Positions 44,701 to 57,241 of a stretch of 64,000 nucleotides of DNA are shown here, piece after piece. The notes beneath the pieces are model-generated. The model was given only the letters and a program-made list of their open reading frames with translations, was not told the origin of the DNA and ran no database searches. A program made the position numbers and the translations under genes. Numbering within the stretch: the first letter of the stretch is position 1; each line of letters begins with the position of its first letter. Origin of the DNA: Nematostella vectensis (Eukaryota > Cnidaria > Anthozoa > Actiniaria > Edwardsiidae); the NCBI RefSeq assembly GCF_932526225.1, contig NC_064037.1:3129203-3193202 (forward strand), written 5' to 3'.

Positions 44701-47700
44701 TATTAGCAAAAGATTATATTTACTTTAGAAACAATGACAACAATAGTATACAAGGCAAAGTGATTTTCACCTCAACAGTATTTGCAAAGCTTTCACCATC
44801 TGGGGGTGTTTCTTTGATCAGCTAACGAGAGAAAAGCAACAAGTGAGTTCCTGGAGATAGATATTACCTTAAATTATTTTTTTGGAGGCTTAGCATTTCC
44901 CAGAAACTACAGAAAACAGAACAGAAAACTACTCTTAAGGGGAAGTTACACTTACCTGATAAACTTGACTTGTTGTCTCTTTTACCCAAAGACTTTGTAA
45001 TTCTGATAGTACCTGGCTGGAACTATCAAACACAACATACAAAAGACATAGAACCTTTAACATAGCATGTGGCGATGGCAGCATCACAAACACACAGGCT
45101 CCATTTATGACAAAACAACTTATACAAAATATAAAAAGTAGCACAAACAATCAGTTCCTACTATAGTACGTATGTTCATGTCATTTTATGTACAAATAAA
45201 ATCAATTTCTGCCAATCAAATATGGTACTGACCTTTTGAATTTGATGTTTCCAACTAAATACTGGAAAACGATTAAAAACTGGACAAGAATCTGGAAAGA
45301 AAACATACTTTCAGCCTTACCTATTTTTATAAGATCTAATGACTGGACTGACAAGGAAATAGAAGCTTACTGTGTACAGAACTGGTGAGGATTTATTTGT
45401 GTTTCAGGAACAGGTCTTAAAATCTTTTGTAAGTTATGGAGGGTTCATTAGGGTGTGTTCATAAAAAAACACTGAGTGGGAGGGTGGGGTCCAAAAAAAG
45501 GGCCCTCTGAAGGGGGGTTCTGAGTTTTTTGTGAGTTCTACTAAGATCCTGGGGTTTGTTAAAGGGGGCACCCCAACAAAAAATCCACTGAAGGGTGTCC
45601 TAAATCAAAATCCTCTCCCTCTAGGTATAAAATGGACACTACATTTCTTCTCCCATGATTTTTTATGTTCATTTCTTTTAAGTTTTTTACATGCAAAAAC
45701 TCAAGTAACTTACCGTTCTTCTAAAATTGCTATCACTGAGCTGTAGATCAAGTAACTGCAGAAAAAAGGTAAAATTTAACAAAATGAAAAATTGAAAGTC
45801 GAACAGATGTGTATAGTAACTTTCACCTTCTCGTTTGTTAGAAATTTGGCAAAGTAACATGGCTCATCCTTTCTGCCACTGGCATCTTCTTGTCTGAAAC
45901 ACAATTTGGGATAAAACAATTAGAAATTGCCCGTTTATAGTGTGACACAAGCCACCAACATGGCCACAAACACAAAGTTTTGAAAAAACTTAGCCAATAT
46001 CATCAGTTGCCGTGGTTTTTAGATTCATATGGTGTAGTTCCAGAAAATTTCCATACCCCCACCCCATTGAGAGGATTGGAAATTCCGGGGGGGGGGGGTA
46101 GGGGGTTCAAACTCCCAGGAATTCCAAAGGGAGGGGGAGGGGGGTAAAATACCCTTTTTCCTTAACAGTTACTGTATTAATTTTTTTCCAGGGGGTTGGA
46201 AATTCCAGAGGGGTGGGGGGTCATACCTCCGACCCCCTCAATATGGGGTATGGATATTTTCTGGAACTACACATTCTGCATCCTGGTTCAAGATCAAAAC
46301 AATCTTGGCATAATTCTAGAGTAAGTCTAGGTTATTTTATCTTACACTTTACTTCAACCTAGATGTATCTAATTCTTACATCGACTTCAATAAGTTTTTA
46401 ACTGTTCTTAAGATCTGGAGCCTTGATGAGGATAAACACTTGGAAAAGTGGACTATCAGTTTTTGGTATCTCGATATTTGCCAAAGAAATTCAATTTATC
46501 TTACACAGTACTTAAGAATTGCCTACAGCATGATTTCAATCTGTCAAACACTCTACTTAAACAGTCACCTGTCTTTCCTGCCCTTTGTTTTAATTGAGCT
46601 TGAAATGTGTTCAAGCTTGTGGCTTGCAAAAACCCCAAGAACTTCCTGGGAATACTGTAGAGTTAAAAATAAAAATTTAGACATGTAATAGAAAAAACAA
46701 TTCAACAAGAAAAAATTGAAATTATAATTAACTTGTTTCACATTATTGTATGATTTTGCTCTTTTTTTCTTACAGAACACTAATTTTTAATAGCGTACTG
46801 CCCTTGAATAGACTTTTATACATGCACTATAAAACAGTAGCAAACCTTTGAAAAAGTCTTCCAACCAACAGTTGTGTAACATTGTGTTGGATTACGGAAA
46901 TAATCCTGCAATGCCCAGAATTTCCTGTACAAGTTGTAGTCCACTGGCGTCAGATTGCTACAGAAAGAATAGAATTAAAGACAAAAAATTAATTTAATTA
47001 TTTAATTAATTAATTTAATTAATTTAATTAAGTTTGTCAACTAAAGCACAAAATATTTCTAAATAAAACTAAAAAAATGTTTCACTATGTATTTCAAAAA
47101 TCAATCAAATGTTTTCCATGTGTCAAAGTGTGATAGTAGCACACAGGAAAGGTTGGGATAGCAAGAACAGCCTGTAGGGGTGCATGTATTTCCTGGGATC
47201 AATGCTTCAACTGTTATCATTTCTTTAAAAGCTCACATCTGTTACCATTGAAGGCAACTTTACAGTATCCTAACCACTCAAGTCATAAGGCAACTGTTCA
47301 TGTGAGTGCCATTAGGCAACCAGCCCTTGTCATTAAGTGTTAGACTCCTTTGCCAAAGTTTTTTTCTTTTTTTTAAGTTTTGAATGCAGCACACACAAAA
47401 AAAACCCTGATAAGTCATGAATGGATTCAGCCAATGGGAGCACAGGGTTGTACTGTAGCAAGCACTAGTTAAATACAATATTACTACCCGAGAAGCCCAA
47501 GAGGTACAGAACAGTCTTTACAAAGATAGAATTTGGATGAATAAACGGAAAAACTCCAAACCAAATTCTCAATAGAACTGCCTAAGTTTTCTTATTTCCT
47601 GGAGACTGTGACAATTTGATTGTGGTAGAGGAACACAGAAAAGCCAAATCGGTAAAATAAATATCAACTGAACGGGACTGAGAAGTGGCCAAGCAGTGAG

Positions 47701-50700
47701 CAATATAAATAAGTTTTTAACAATCCGGGCTGTACATTTTCACATTTACTAGGGACTGCTATGATTTGATTGTGCTAGAAGAATGTGGAAATCGCTTAGT
47801 CGCTAAAAGCAATATCAACTGAACAGGAACTGAGAGTTATCGAAATGTAAACACTGTTACAGCTCAGTATAATGCATCATTTTTACCGATTAAACCCAAA
47901 TTCAATGAATAGAATTCAATTGCAAGTTTCATCTTGCATTGTTCTTCACCACATTCTGATTCATATTCTCTTCACTCTGTGCGCACGGCGGGGAATGAAA
48001 GAGTGATTACTTCTTTACTCACAAAATAGCGTGACAGCCCTGACAACCCCGGCCGTAATTTATTTAGACATTTTAATTTAAATATTTGATAACAATTAAT
48101 CCTGCAAAGTCTCACAACTCATCATAATATCGAATACAAAGTGAGAAACTGAGACAGAAGGAAATTCATGGTGAGATTCTCACCTCCAGGTAAGAATAAA
48201 ATAAATATGAATTGAACTTTTGAAATGATTGGTCAAGGGGACCAAAAGTATGTGAATTAATGACTAGGTGGTCACACTTTGGGCTTCTCGCGCTGTAAAT
48301 ATCCAACCTCTGCACAAGTTCTCCTGCTTCTGTTCCATCCCCAGTCTCCATGTCATTTACAGAATCCTAAAATTAGAGAAAACAATAAAATCCGCTATCA
48401 ATCTAAAATATTTGCACTATTAGTAAAAGGAAGGGGCAAAAAATGTTACTGATATTACCTCTTCCTCAGTCTTTGTGGCATATGCAATGACATTATCAAA
48501 TTCTTATCACCTCTTTCTGGGTTGTTGTGGCATATACAGTGACATTACTGTATCAAATTGTTCTTACCTCTTCCTCGGTTGTTGTGGCATATGTAGTGAC
48601 ATTATCAAGATTAAACTGACTCATGAGATTGAGACCTGTAAAAGGAACACCTCCATGTCAGTCATTCAACGCTTAGAGCGTCTAAGAGCACAATTTAGGA
48701 GGATGTTCAACATTGTCCCCATCTAACATACAGAACAGTCTACAGTTAGTCAAGAAATGATGGTCTGACCTGATTTTTCAGATAAAGGGAAAAGTCTTGC
48801 TAAGAATAGCTGTATTCTCCCACAAAAGACTGTGTTCTGTGAAGCAGAGAGCCTTCGTAGCAAATCTACAAAAGAGAGAAGAATACAAATAAACTTGAAT
48901 GCCCTACATTTTTGTATGCCTCTCTCCTCTAATAATCAACAGATGGCACCATGGATGATGTCACAGTTATGAACAAACAAAGCTCATGTTTTACATAGTC
49001 ATTACCATAGTATAAATTATAATTGATTAAAAAAATCCCATGCCCATAAATACAATATAAATAATTGAGCCAAATATACATATTACAAAACAAGATTGCA
49101 TTTCTCCAACTTTTCAAGCAAAACAGCGAATAAAATACTGATCCATCCATCCACACACATTGAATATGGATATATCACATTTTGGAATCAAACTTTTTAG
49201 CTTACTCTCTTGACTTACCATTACACATTCTAAGGAGTAAATTTTTGCCACTGGAGAAGAAAATAGGCTGAAAACAAACAAAAAACATTTTTCTAAAGTC
49301 ATAATAAATATACTGTAATCAAATACTACAATAAACACTGAAGATAAAATTAACTAAATCACATTTATAGTTTGACAGAAACACTAACCATTTTGTCTTA
49401 GTTTTACAAGTCATGCATAGTAGATGGTAAATAATTGGTGAAGGACAGAATTTGCATAAATCAAACCCTGAGATGATTTTTTAATGCACAATTCTTACCA
49501 TGGTCCAAGTTGAGACCTGTTCCTCAACAAAAGTAAACAAAGAATCACAGCGGTCTAGGGTTATAGTGTCAAACACATCGCTGAGAAGTATGACTGGCAA
49601 AGTTGTTGAGCAGGTACCTACAATAAGCAAAACAGTAACAAATGTTATTTTTACTGTGACTGTATTTGCTGGGGAAAGATGAAATATTAATTATTTTATG
49701 GAGCCCAAAATTAGACCAGTACAGATGCACACCAAAAGCACGTAACCTCCAGGGATCTGCTTTACATCTTTCGTCATGTACTGAACTGACAACCCTGTCT
49801 ACATTTGATGTCACACAGCCTTGTTGATTAATAATCAAGGGTCAAAGTTAGGCGTGGAATAATTTTGCTTCTTTGGCTACAACGCGCTAATTAAATGCAT
49901 AGCAAAAAAAGCTGTTGACTATCCACGGCACGGTGTGAGAGAACAATACAGTTGAACCTCTATTAAGCGTCCCTCTATTGAGCGGTCACCCTCTATTCAA
50001 CGGTCATTTACCAAAGTCCCGAATTTTCTTTCTTATGTTTACTGTAAATTTGACCTCTATTGAGCGGTCACCTCTATTAAGCGGACGCGGTCACCAAAGG
50101 AGGGTCCCAATTGGTTGATTTCATTGTTTTTCACCTCTATTAAACGGTCATCATCAATATTTGTCAGCATGACAACAGATAGTGCACGTCATATTTCGTC
50201 ATATTTTTAACTGTCTAATCTAATTACTATGGCTAATCGTCTTGTGAGACTTGTGTGGTCTTGTGCGGATCAGTCGCATCAAATTCCTCGATTACCAATT
50301 TCCCATAGAATTGGGCAAAGCCACAAGAGCCGTATAGGCAAAAACAAACTGACTAGGCGGTTTCAAACATTTCTGGATCAAATTGGAATGCACCAGGCCC
50401 CGTCTTAGGGCTAACATGATTGTTAGTGTTGTTTATCATAATAAAAAGTTCTTACGTATAATTACAGCCCGATTTACGCTAATTTAAGGGTGAAAATAGC
50501 GAAACCTCTATTAAGCGGTCAACCTCTATTAAGCGGTCACTAAGCTAAGTCCCGAGGGTGACCGCTTAATAGAGGTTTGACTGTATTTACACTAGACGCT
50601 TGCAAATTTGCGTATGAATCGGGCGGTTAAAAGTGTACCTTTAATTCACATATTTAGAGTAAGATGGGGTGAAATTTGATTGCGAGATATCGGGGATTGA

Positions 50701-53700
50701 AGTTGTGTAAACATTAGAGGCAGCGTGACAGTAATGACAGAGCAAATAGGAGCAAATAGGCCGAGTATATCAACCAATCACATTGCACGCTCTACACACA
50801 GAGGGAAAACTCTTAGGCGCTCAAATGTCATAGCGCTAGTCGTGCAAGTGAAGGAAGATGCCTAGACAGAAGCGAGGTTGCACCTAAGAAAAGAAGAGCG
50901 CAGAAAACTTTAAAAGACATGAACGGAGACAACTCTCTGTTTTGGACTTTCTTCCTCGCTTAGCCTTCTTCGAAGAAAGAAAAGGATTCTTACTTAACCT
51001 TGGCATAGTTTACAACTATTCAAATTTAAAGTAAACGCTTATAAAGTTGATATAAATACGGATAAATCTTGGATAAATTGTTGATAATGATACTGACGTG
51101 CTTGTATGCAAATTAGAGGGAAAAGCAGTAAAACTAAGTTCCCCGGATGTTGACTTTGAGCTAAGTAAACAGGATTATGGGATTATTGATGGCTTCGAGA
51201 ATAACCCAACACTTGTTCGAATTCGGTTTTTCTTGAATATCTGGTGGAGTATTTAAGATTTTGGTGTTTTTTTTTTGCAAACATCTAGAGTGTGCCTATT
51301 GTCATCGAATGGACTAATAAAAAAATTTCACCCAAAATGAAGCCATTTGGGGCTACGGTATCGTTGATTCTCAGCCTGTATAATGTACTCACCATGTGCT
51401 GCTGCCTTGATGGCTAAGGTTATAAGATGTTTCTGCGTTTCAACATCCTCATCACTGAGCTGACAAATAAATAAATACAGTATTTATGTCTCCATACTCA
51501 ACTATGAACAAATAAACAGGACACACATCCATTACAGTACAAGTCTGTATTTTTGTGTCTGATTACAGAATCTTACAGAGCACATAAATATCAGTATATG
51601 TGACGTTTCACGAGAAAACCAAACATGGCTTCATTTGCATACAGTTTTAATCCGTTTCGCGGGTGCGAAGTTTCCGTCACGCGAGCTCAAACTTTCCGTT
51701 TAGCAAGAGCAAGCTTTTCGTTACGCGCTCGCGAACGATCCGTTAAGCAAGGGCAAGCTCTTCGTTATGCAAGCGTGAACTATCCGTTTAGCAAGAGCAA
51801 GCTTTTCGTTACGCGCTCGCAAACGATCCGTTAAGCAAGGGCAAGCTCTTCGTTATGCAAGCGTGAACTATCCGTTTAGCAAGAGCAAGCTTTCCGTTAC
51901 GCGAGCACGAGCTTACAAAGTCGCTCGATGTCGTACAATTCAGCCAAGCATCGGTGAAGCATTATCGTCGATTGTACGAAGCTCGCATCTCCCAATACAT
52001 CAATACATCACAAATCCCTACGTAACTAACACCACATTTACCCCTGAAGTACATAAACTAAGGATTTCTAAGTCATTTCTGTGTGAATACAATAGCACCG
52101 CTAAGATAAGTGATTTATTTGAACAGTTTTCGTGTATCGGTTTCAACATTGCTTAACAAGAAAACTTCGGCCGACATACACCACAAGAAGCACAACTTTC
52201 GCACTTATTCCTTCAATACATTACAAAACCCTACGTAACTAACACCGCATTTATCCCTGAAGTACATAGACTAAGGGTTTTTTAGTCATTCCTGTGTGAA
52301 TCCAGTAGAGCGGCTTACATTAGTGATTTATTTGACAGGTTTTCGTGGTTCGGTTTCGGCGTTTGTTTCACAAGAAAACTTCGGCCGAAATACACCAGTT
52401 TGAAGCACAACTTTCACACTTATTCCTTCAATACATTACAAAACCCTAAGTAACTAACACCGCATTTATCTCTGAAGTACATAGACTAAGGATTTCGCAG
52501 TCATTCCTCTGCGAATCCAGTAATATGGCTAAGATTATTGATTTTATTTGATGTGGTTTTATTTGGTTCGGTTTCGGCGTTGTTTAAACAAGAACTTCAA
52601 CCGGGATACAGGAGTTTGTAGCACAACATTTGCACTTATTCTTACAATACAATACAGTAAAAGAGTTAAAACACATTTGAAATGGTTTGTTTATTTCAAG
52701 TCTTAGTCGAAGTGATAGCTCCCCGCTGTTAAAAATTTCTGATCAAAAGTTCGCACATTCGTAACAGTAAAACGATGAAAATAAAAGATCGACATTCCAT
52801 TGTTGCTAGCAGCTTTTGCACATTCGTAAAAATAAACCGGATGGAGAGATAGACTTTCTTTCCTTCGAATCATTAGCCCGTGTTTATTACAAATCTTTGT
52901 CGAAAAACGGCTCCCCGCTGTTCAGAAGTTTTGGCTTATGCGCATTCGTAGAAAGGTTTGTTGTTAACAAGAAAGCCTCGACCAATGCGATTTGAAGCAC
53001 ACATGCTTGTCGAGAAAGTCGTCGGCGCTATTGTTCTTAAATTGAGCATACATTAAATTTATCGAAAGTTTGGAGTCGTCTTATGCTCTAATTTCTCGCG
53101 AGCGCGAGCTTGCCGTTTTTGCTCTAGGGTCTTTCCGTTACGCGAGCGCGAACATTCCGTTTTGGGTCTTTCCGTTACGCGAGCGCGAACATTCCGTTTT
53201 GGGTTAAGGAGCTTTCCGTTACGCGAGCGCGAACTTTTCGTTTCGCTATCGCGAGCAATCCGTTTATATTCAGCAAAACGGCAAACTCGCGAGTTTGGTT
53301 TTCCCGCGAACTGTCACATATTTTAATACTGTTCATTTCATGTTTTTTTTGATATACCTTAATTTTGCCTTTGCATGGTATTTAACCCATTTGCTCCCAT
53401 ACCGCCCTGAAACAGCCGGCGGAAAAACTGTCATATGTCACAGTGAAGATTTTGCCGTGTTTCGAGAAGTACACTGCCTCTAGTTTGGTGAGAATAAATT
53501 ATCTACCCACTAAAAATCTGCTTTATGGATAAAATCTTCTTATTTTCGTGAAAAGATCTGTATAATTATATTTATTTTAGCTAAATCAGGCCGGGGTGAA
53601 TTAAAAAATTTAACCATGTGTGAATATACATGGTTGTTCTCATCTCAAAATACTCCATTTTAGGAGGTCAAAATGGTACAAAAATAGCCTTTACTGGATC

Positions 53701-54754
53701 ACATAACGTCTGCTAGGTAACAGATAATAGGTAACTTTGAAACCGTAAAAATCTGGTTGATAAAATGTCTTTGTTTTACCAAGTCTTGAAATCTTATCTG
53801 TGGAATAAACTCATGGAATGTATTCAGGGATACTATGAGAAAATTTATTTAAAATATTGTATTGATTTGTGTATTTATTAAAGAATAATTTTGTCAAAAG
53901 AAGTTGTGTTTTGTTTCTTCGTGTTCACTAAAGTGAACAAATTTGAATAAACTTGATATATAATAGTCTAGTTTTTAGTTTTTTCCTAGTTGTTTACAGA
54001 TTAATTTGTACACCATCAGATTCCTTGTCTTTTCCTGAATAGGATGCACTATTTGCTTTTTTGTAATATTGTCTTGCAATTTACTGCGCATATGTGTTTT
54101 GCTTTCTGCTCAAGGGAATTTGCAAAACTTATGAAAACTCCCAGAGCGATTCGCGCGCGCTATTATCCCAGGAGCGAATGGGTTAATAAGAAACATGAAA
54201 TTACTTTCAGCCTGTTTCGCTTGGCATCAGCTGAATGTTGTGGTGACGTTTGCTATTTTCACGCCATGACATCACTTACCAAACTTTCTTTCACTAGGTC
54301 TCTGAATGATTGATCTGCGGCATTTTTTTTCTCGCCATCACTGGAACCAGAATGTCATAACATTAGATGGTCCATTCGAAAAGTGCGCCTGCATATGTAG
54401 CCTGCACATGCCAATGGAAGGCCCCCTAGTATTTATTTCCGCAGACAGCGGTGCTTAAAAGAACTCGCACCCATGAACTCAATTCTATTTTTAAAATATT
54501 CAAAAGATTAAACAATTGCAAAAGGGAGAAATTCGGAGAGATTCGATGTGCCTAGTAAACAAACCTTCCTCGCGCTTTGGAGAATGAATTCAGCAGTTGG
54601 CGATCATCATCACTCTCGCAAGCATTTCTTATGAGCTCCTGTGATAAAAAAAATATTTATTAGCTCTGATATTGAGAAATACTGTTACAACGCTAGTTTT
54701 ACTAACTTGAAACTCTCTTCTAAGCTCGTCGTATTTTACCGCACCGTCCGCCAT
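38733..54754 (-). CDS. THOC1: THOC1 (THO complex subunit 1), 24 exons, 557 aa, lacking death domain
   Basis: Nuclear subunit of THO/TREX, linking transcription to mRNA export. Exons on -: 54754-54707, 54638-54565, 54340-54280, 51459-51393, 49617-49499, 49267-49219, 48865-48770, 48635-48568, 48366-48308, 46957-46846, 46654-46569, 45893-45827, 45755-45714, 45291-45233, 45022-44956, 44821-44771, 44218-44142, 43996-43886, 43605-43540, 43008-42925, 42709-42678, 42325-42210, 42093-42060, 38761-38733. They total 1674 nt and all phases match. Recognised by [76 protein letters not shown] and [15 protein letters not shown]. An NLS-like PKRKRTK lies near residue 415. Human THOC1 is 657 aa and ends in a death domain; here the last exons encode [20 protein letters not shown] and stop. 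I found no death-domain exon in the last intron, which is mostly minisatellite. The ATG sits in AAGATGGCGG, a YY1-like start context. Exon 9's donor (GTTGGA) is weak. Confidence 0.93.
39005..41768. repeat. 55-bp minisatellite, ~50 copies, in the last THOC1 intron
   Basis: Unit: CAGAAGACTGTGTTATGCGC, ACCCTTCAACCTCCCCTCTT, CTTTGTCATCCTCCT (55 bp; some 56). With length 1 mod 3 and no + strand stop, all + frames stay open (up to 832 codons). Variant units (CACACCCTTCAATCTCCC) sit at about 39690, 40020, 40130 and 40460, so an 8-unit, 440-bp block is duplicated. The edges (39000-39300 and 41500-41770) are more diverged than the centre. Confidence 0.95.
44277..44603. mobile_element. MITE family A, copy 3
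   Basis: AGGCCCGTACCCAGGATTTT at the left and GGTACGGGCCTG at the right, a perfect 11-bp inverted pair. The interior is close to copy 2, including TTATGCCTTTGCAGTATCTCC and ATAGCACGTCTATTGAGAAC. In THOC1 intron 16, 59 bp upstream of the exon 17 acceptor. Confidence 0.85.
46033..46272. mobile_element. MITE with TGTAGTTCCAGAAAAT ends in THOC1 intron 11
   Basis: Left TGTAGTTCCAGAAAATTTCC-ATACCCCCACCCCATTGAG pairs with right CTCAATATGGGGTATGGATA-TTTTCTGGAACTACA. The centre has repeated GGAAATTCC and G/C runs. 240 bp, no ORF. Confidence 0.85.
47560..47850. repeat. Two-copy diverged repeat in THOC1 intron 9
   Basis: Words such as GGGACTG or GGAGACTG, TTTGATTGTG, TAGA-GAA and AATATCAACTGAAC recur about 150-165 bp apart. 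Non-coding. Confidence 0.45.
48455..48611 (-). repeat. Three tandem copies of THOC1 exon 8 end plus donor
   Basis: On -, exon 8 ends GATAATGTCACTACATATGC-CACAACAACCGAGGAAGAG|GTAAG at 48568. Two more copies follow in the intron (about 48504-48561 and 48455-48503), the last again ending GAGGAAGAG|GTAATA. Copies are about 50-58 bp apart and 75-85% alike. Reading on past the first donor reaches an in-frame stop, so the first is the likely functional site. Confidence 0.85.
49947..50585. mobile_element. pogo/Tigger-type non-autonomous element in THOC1 intron 4
   Basis: Ends TACAGTTGAACCTCTATTAA and TTAATAGAGGTTTGACTGTA are inverted, beginning with CAG flanked by TA, as in pogo-like Tc1/mariner elements. 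Near both ends are repeated CTCTATTAAGCGGTCA words. The centre (50215-50400) has no long ORF. Confidence 0.8.
51597..53320. mobile_element. 1.7-kb terminal-inverted-repeat element with subterminal repeats
   Basis: Left TATGTGACGTTTCACGAG-AAAACCAAAC and right GTTTGGTTTTCC-CGCGAACTGTCACATA are inverted (about 28 bp, few mismatches). Both subterminal zones are arrays of short words (TTCCGTTACGCGAGCGCGAAC-like; left zone 51650-51910, right 53090-53260). The interior has about three 210-bp tandem units (52000-52640: TACATTACAAAACCCTA, CTAACACCGCATTTATC, GAAAACTTCGGCCG). No transposase. THOC1 intron 3. Confidence 0.8.
53382..54186. mobile_element. piggyBac-type non-autonomous element, TTAA target sites
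   Basis: TTAA (53382-53385) followed by CCCATTTGCTCC, and GGAGCGAATGGG followed by TTAA (54183-54186). TTAA duplication and termini starting CCC are the piggyBac hallmark. 797 bp between; small open frames inside show no transposase motif. Inserted near the element at 51597-53320 in THOC1 intron 3. Confidence 0.85.
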
Positions 54755-57241
54755 CTTGCAAAAAAGACTCGAAAGGCGTCATGGGTATCTAAAGTTTCTA
54801 CCCAGTCCACCCGACCACGGAACAGTCAGCCAACCCAAAATCATCTCCAAGAGGCCAGTGGGACAAGGGGTGCGATAATGGAGGAAATCAATTCGAGAAA
54901 AAACTGCTAGGATAGTCCGATTTCTTTTTCCTCTGATTGTTATGTCGGCCGTAGTTTATTACAGGCGCACGAGGGCGCGCGCTCACGCCCCCTTGGCGGC
55001 TAAAAAGTGGGTCATTTCTTATTAAGGAATCTTCAAATTCTATGCTTTTTTATGTGATACCTATGACTGCGCACCCCCCCCCCCCCCCCCCCCCTCAGCC
55101 AATCTTGGCTACGCGCCTGTATTACTAGCTATGGTCCGGCTGAACAAATTGTCGGTATCATTACAAACGGAAACCACCAAATATTATTCGTAACCCTCTT
55201 TGGCATTTGATGATTACATCTCTGCGAAAAGCGGTATTACATCTGTATTACATCGGTATTACAAAGAAACAAACTTAATAATGATAAAGTACAGCTAAAA
55301 TCCATAGATATAGTTTTGTCGCTTCCTTTAGGGTCTTAAGAGTCAGTAATAATCCATGGGCCGTTTATAAAAGGATAAACATGAATGCGATAAAGAATCA
55401 TTCCTACAAAACAGGCTATAAAGCGTCGATATTGTTTACATAGCAGATGTCAGTTTGGAACTTCAATGGTCTTGTTTCCGCCGAGTTAGTCGCCATACCT
55501 CCACCTGTTTTAAAGGTCTGAGTGGGTTTGCAATAATAACCAAAACGGAAAACCTTGAACAAATCTGTCACATGTACGTGCCAAAACCAGACTCCCTGCC
55601 AAAACGAACCTAGTCTGTGTTTTCTATTATTTTTCTATATTATTTTATGTTTTTTATTATATTTTGTTCTATAAACAAGCCCTATAAAAACGTAAATAAT
55701 GCTTGAAAAACGAACATTATATCGACCAAATCTATTGCAAATTATAAAAAATATATTCTTTTTTATAAAGCAATTCACGAACGATAGGCGAAAAGAGATA
55801 ATTATTTTATGAATTCGTTTCAAGAATATGAAATTTGAATACCTGTGAACACAAAAAGGCTTTGCTCTGGATACTTCTTCCTATAACCTGTAAACTGGTG
55901 GTTCATAGAAAATGCCTCTTAGATGGTCCATCTTTTTAGAGGTTTTTTATTACAACGTCCCCTTAAGTAATTGCTAGAGAAAAAGGATTTCACTGTTCAT
56001 TTTGAATAATAAAATGATAAAACTGTCGGCCCCTGAAAGCTGTGATAAAGTTTATTAGTTATAGTAGATAGATTAGCAGATTCCCCATCTTCTGTTCTCC
56101 TAACGTCTCGTTATAATGAATTATTTAGAGTTGCTAATCTTTTTCAATTATAAAAGAGTAAAAAAGAAAACAAAAAAACCTATGAGGGTTTTAGTATTAC
56201 AGTGCTAAGTAATATTTCGCCACTTTATACCATTACTTTTATATGCCGTATCAAAAGTAAAATTATCACTTTATCTACCACTTATTGATATATTTCCAAT
56301 TCAAGTCTCCCAGTTAGGGAGATACCTTTTTAGCGGTAGCCTTTTTTGTCATTAAATATTTCTATTGAATTATTGAAACAAGGATATTACAAGTAATATC
56401 TTTCGTGTGGGATCCATGTAGACCAGTTGACAGTTTGCCGAGCTGGCTAAGTCAGATCTAATGCCCTAGAGTTGAGTATTGAGAGTATTTGACCTAGTCT
56501 ACTTTGCCTCTTACACAGACCGGATACAGACAGAGACTTGACACTGTTTTAATGCCAAAATAAAACGATTTTTGTCACTATAGTAGTTGACAGATTCATT
56601 GTCATAAGCCTAAAAAAAACACTATAAAGCTCTTACAAGGAAAATATGCTCTCACAGTTTTCTACTGAAATTATTTGTTTACATATTTTTGTTTATTTCC
56701 TCCCTTATAACAAATGATAGTGTACTAATATTACGACAACCAGAGAATAAACTTTGAAAGCTATAAAAACAAAATGCAAATATTATCTTCATGCACTGTT
56801 ATTGCGAAACTCTGCGGGATTCCTGTGTTGCTCCAGATGCTTTCCGCTATTCCCACAGGGAGATTTCGATTGATTACCCAATCAAGAATTTAATTGTTTC
56901 CATCAAAATGAAAACAGCTATGTTTACTTCTCAGTTGCCGTAAAAAAAGGTGACTGGCCTACTGGCTTAGGGTGTGAATAATTCAAGACCAATCAATTAT
57001 TTATGAAACAAAAAGAATTTAAACGTGGAAATCGATAGCGCGCACATTATAACCGCGCTAACTAAACGTGATGTGATTGACACAAGTACTTTTCGGCGTT
57101 TTCATTAACAATTTGTCACCTACAAATATCTGACAACATTTGATTAATTCGTCCAGAAAGACAATTCTATTACTGTTGACGGCACACAAGAAAAAGATAA
57201 GAGTTGCACTTACGCGCCTCACTATAATTTGATCATCCGCA
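54755..57241. other. Intergenic between THOC1 and the GPCR, including a dispersed repeat at 54976-55131
   Basis: Divergent 5' regions. 54976-55131 is a copy of the short repeat seen at 19945-20095 (CTTGGCGGCTAAAAAGTGGG ... C-run ... GGCTACGCGC). 55600-57200 is AT-rich with no recognisable exon; promoter elements for the GPCR were not identified. Confidence 0.5.
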
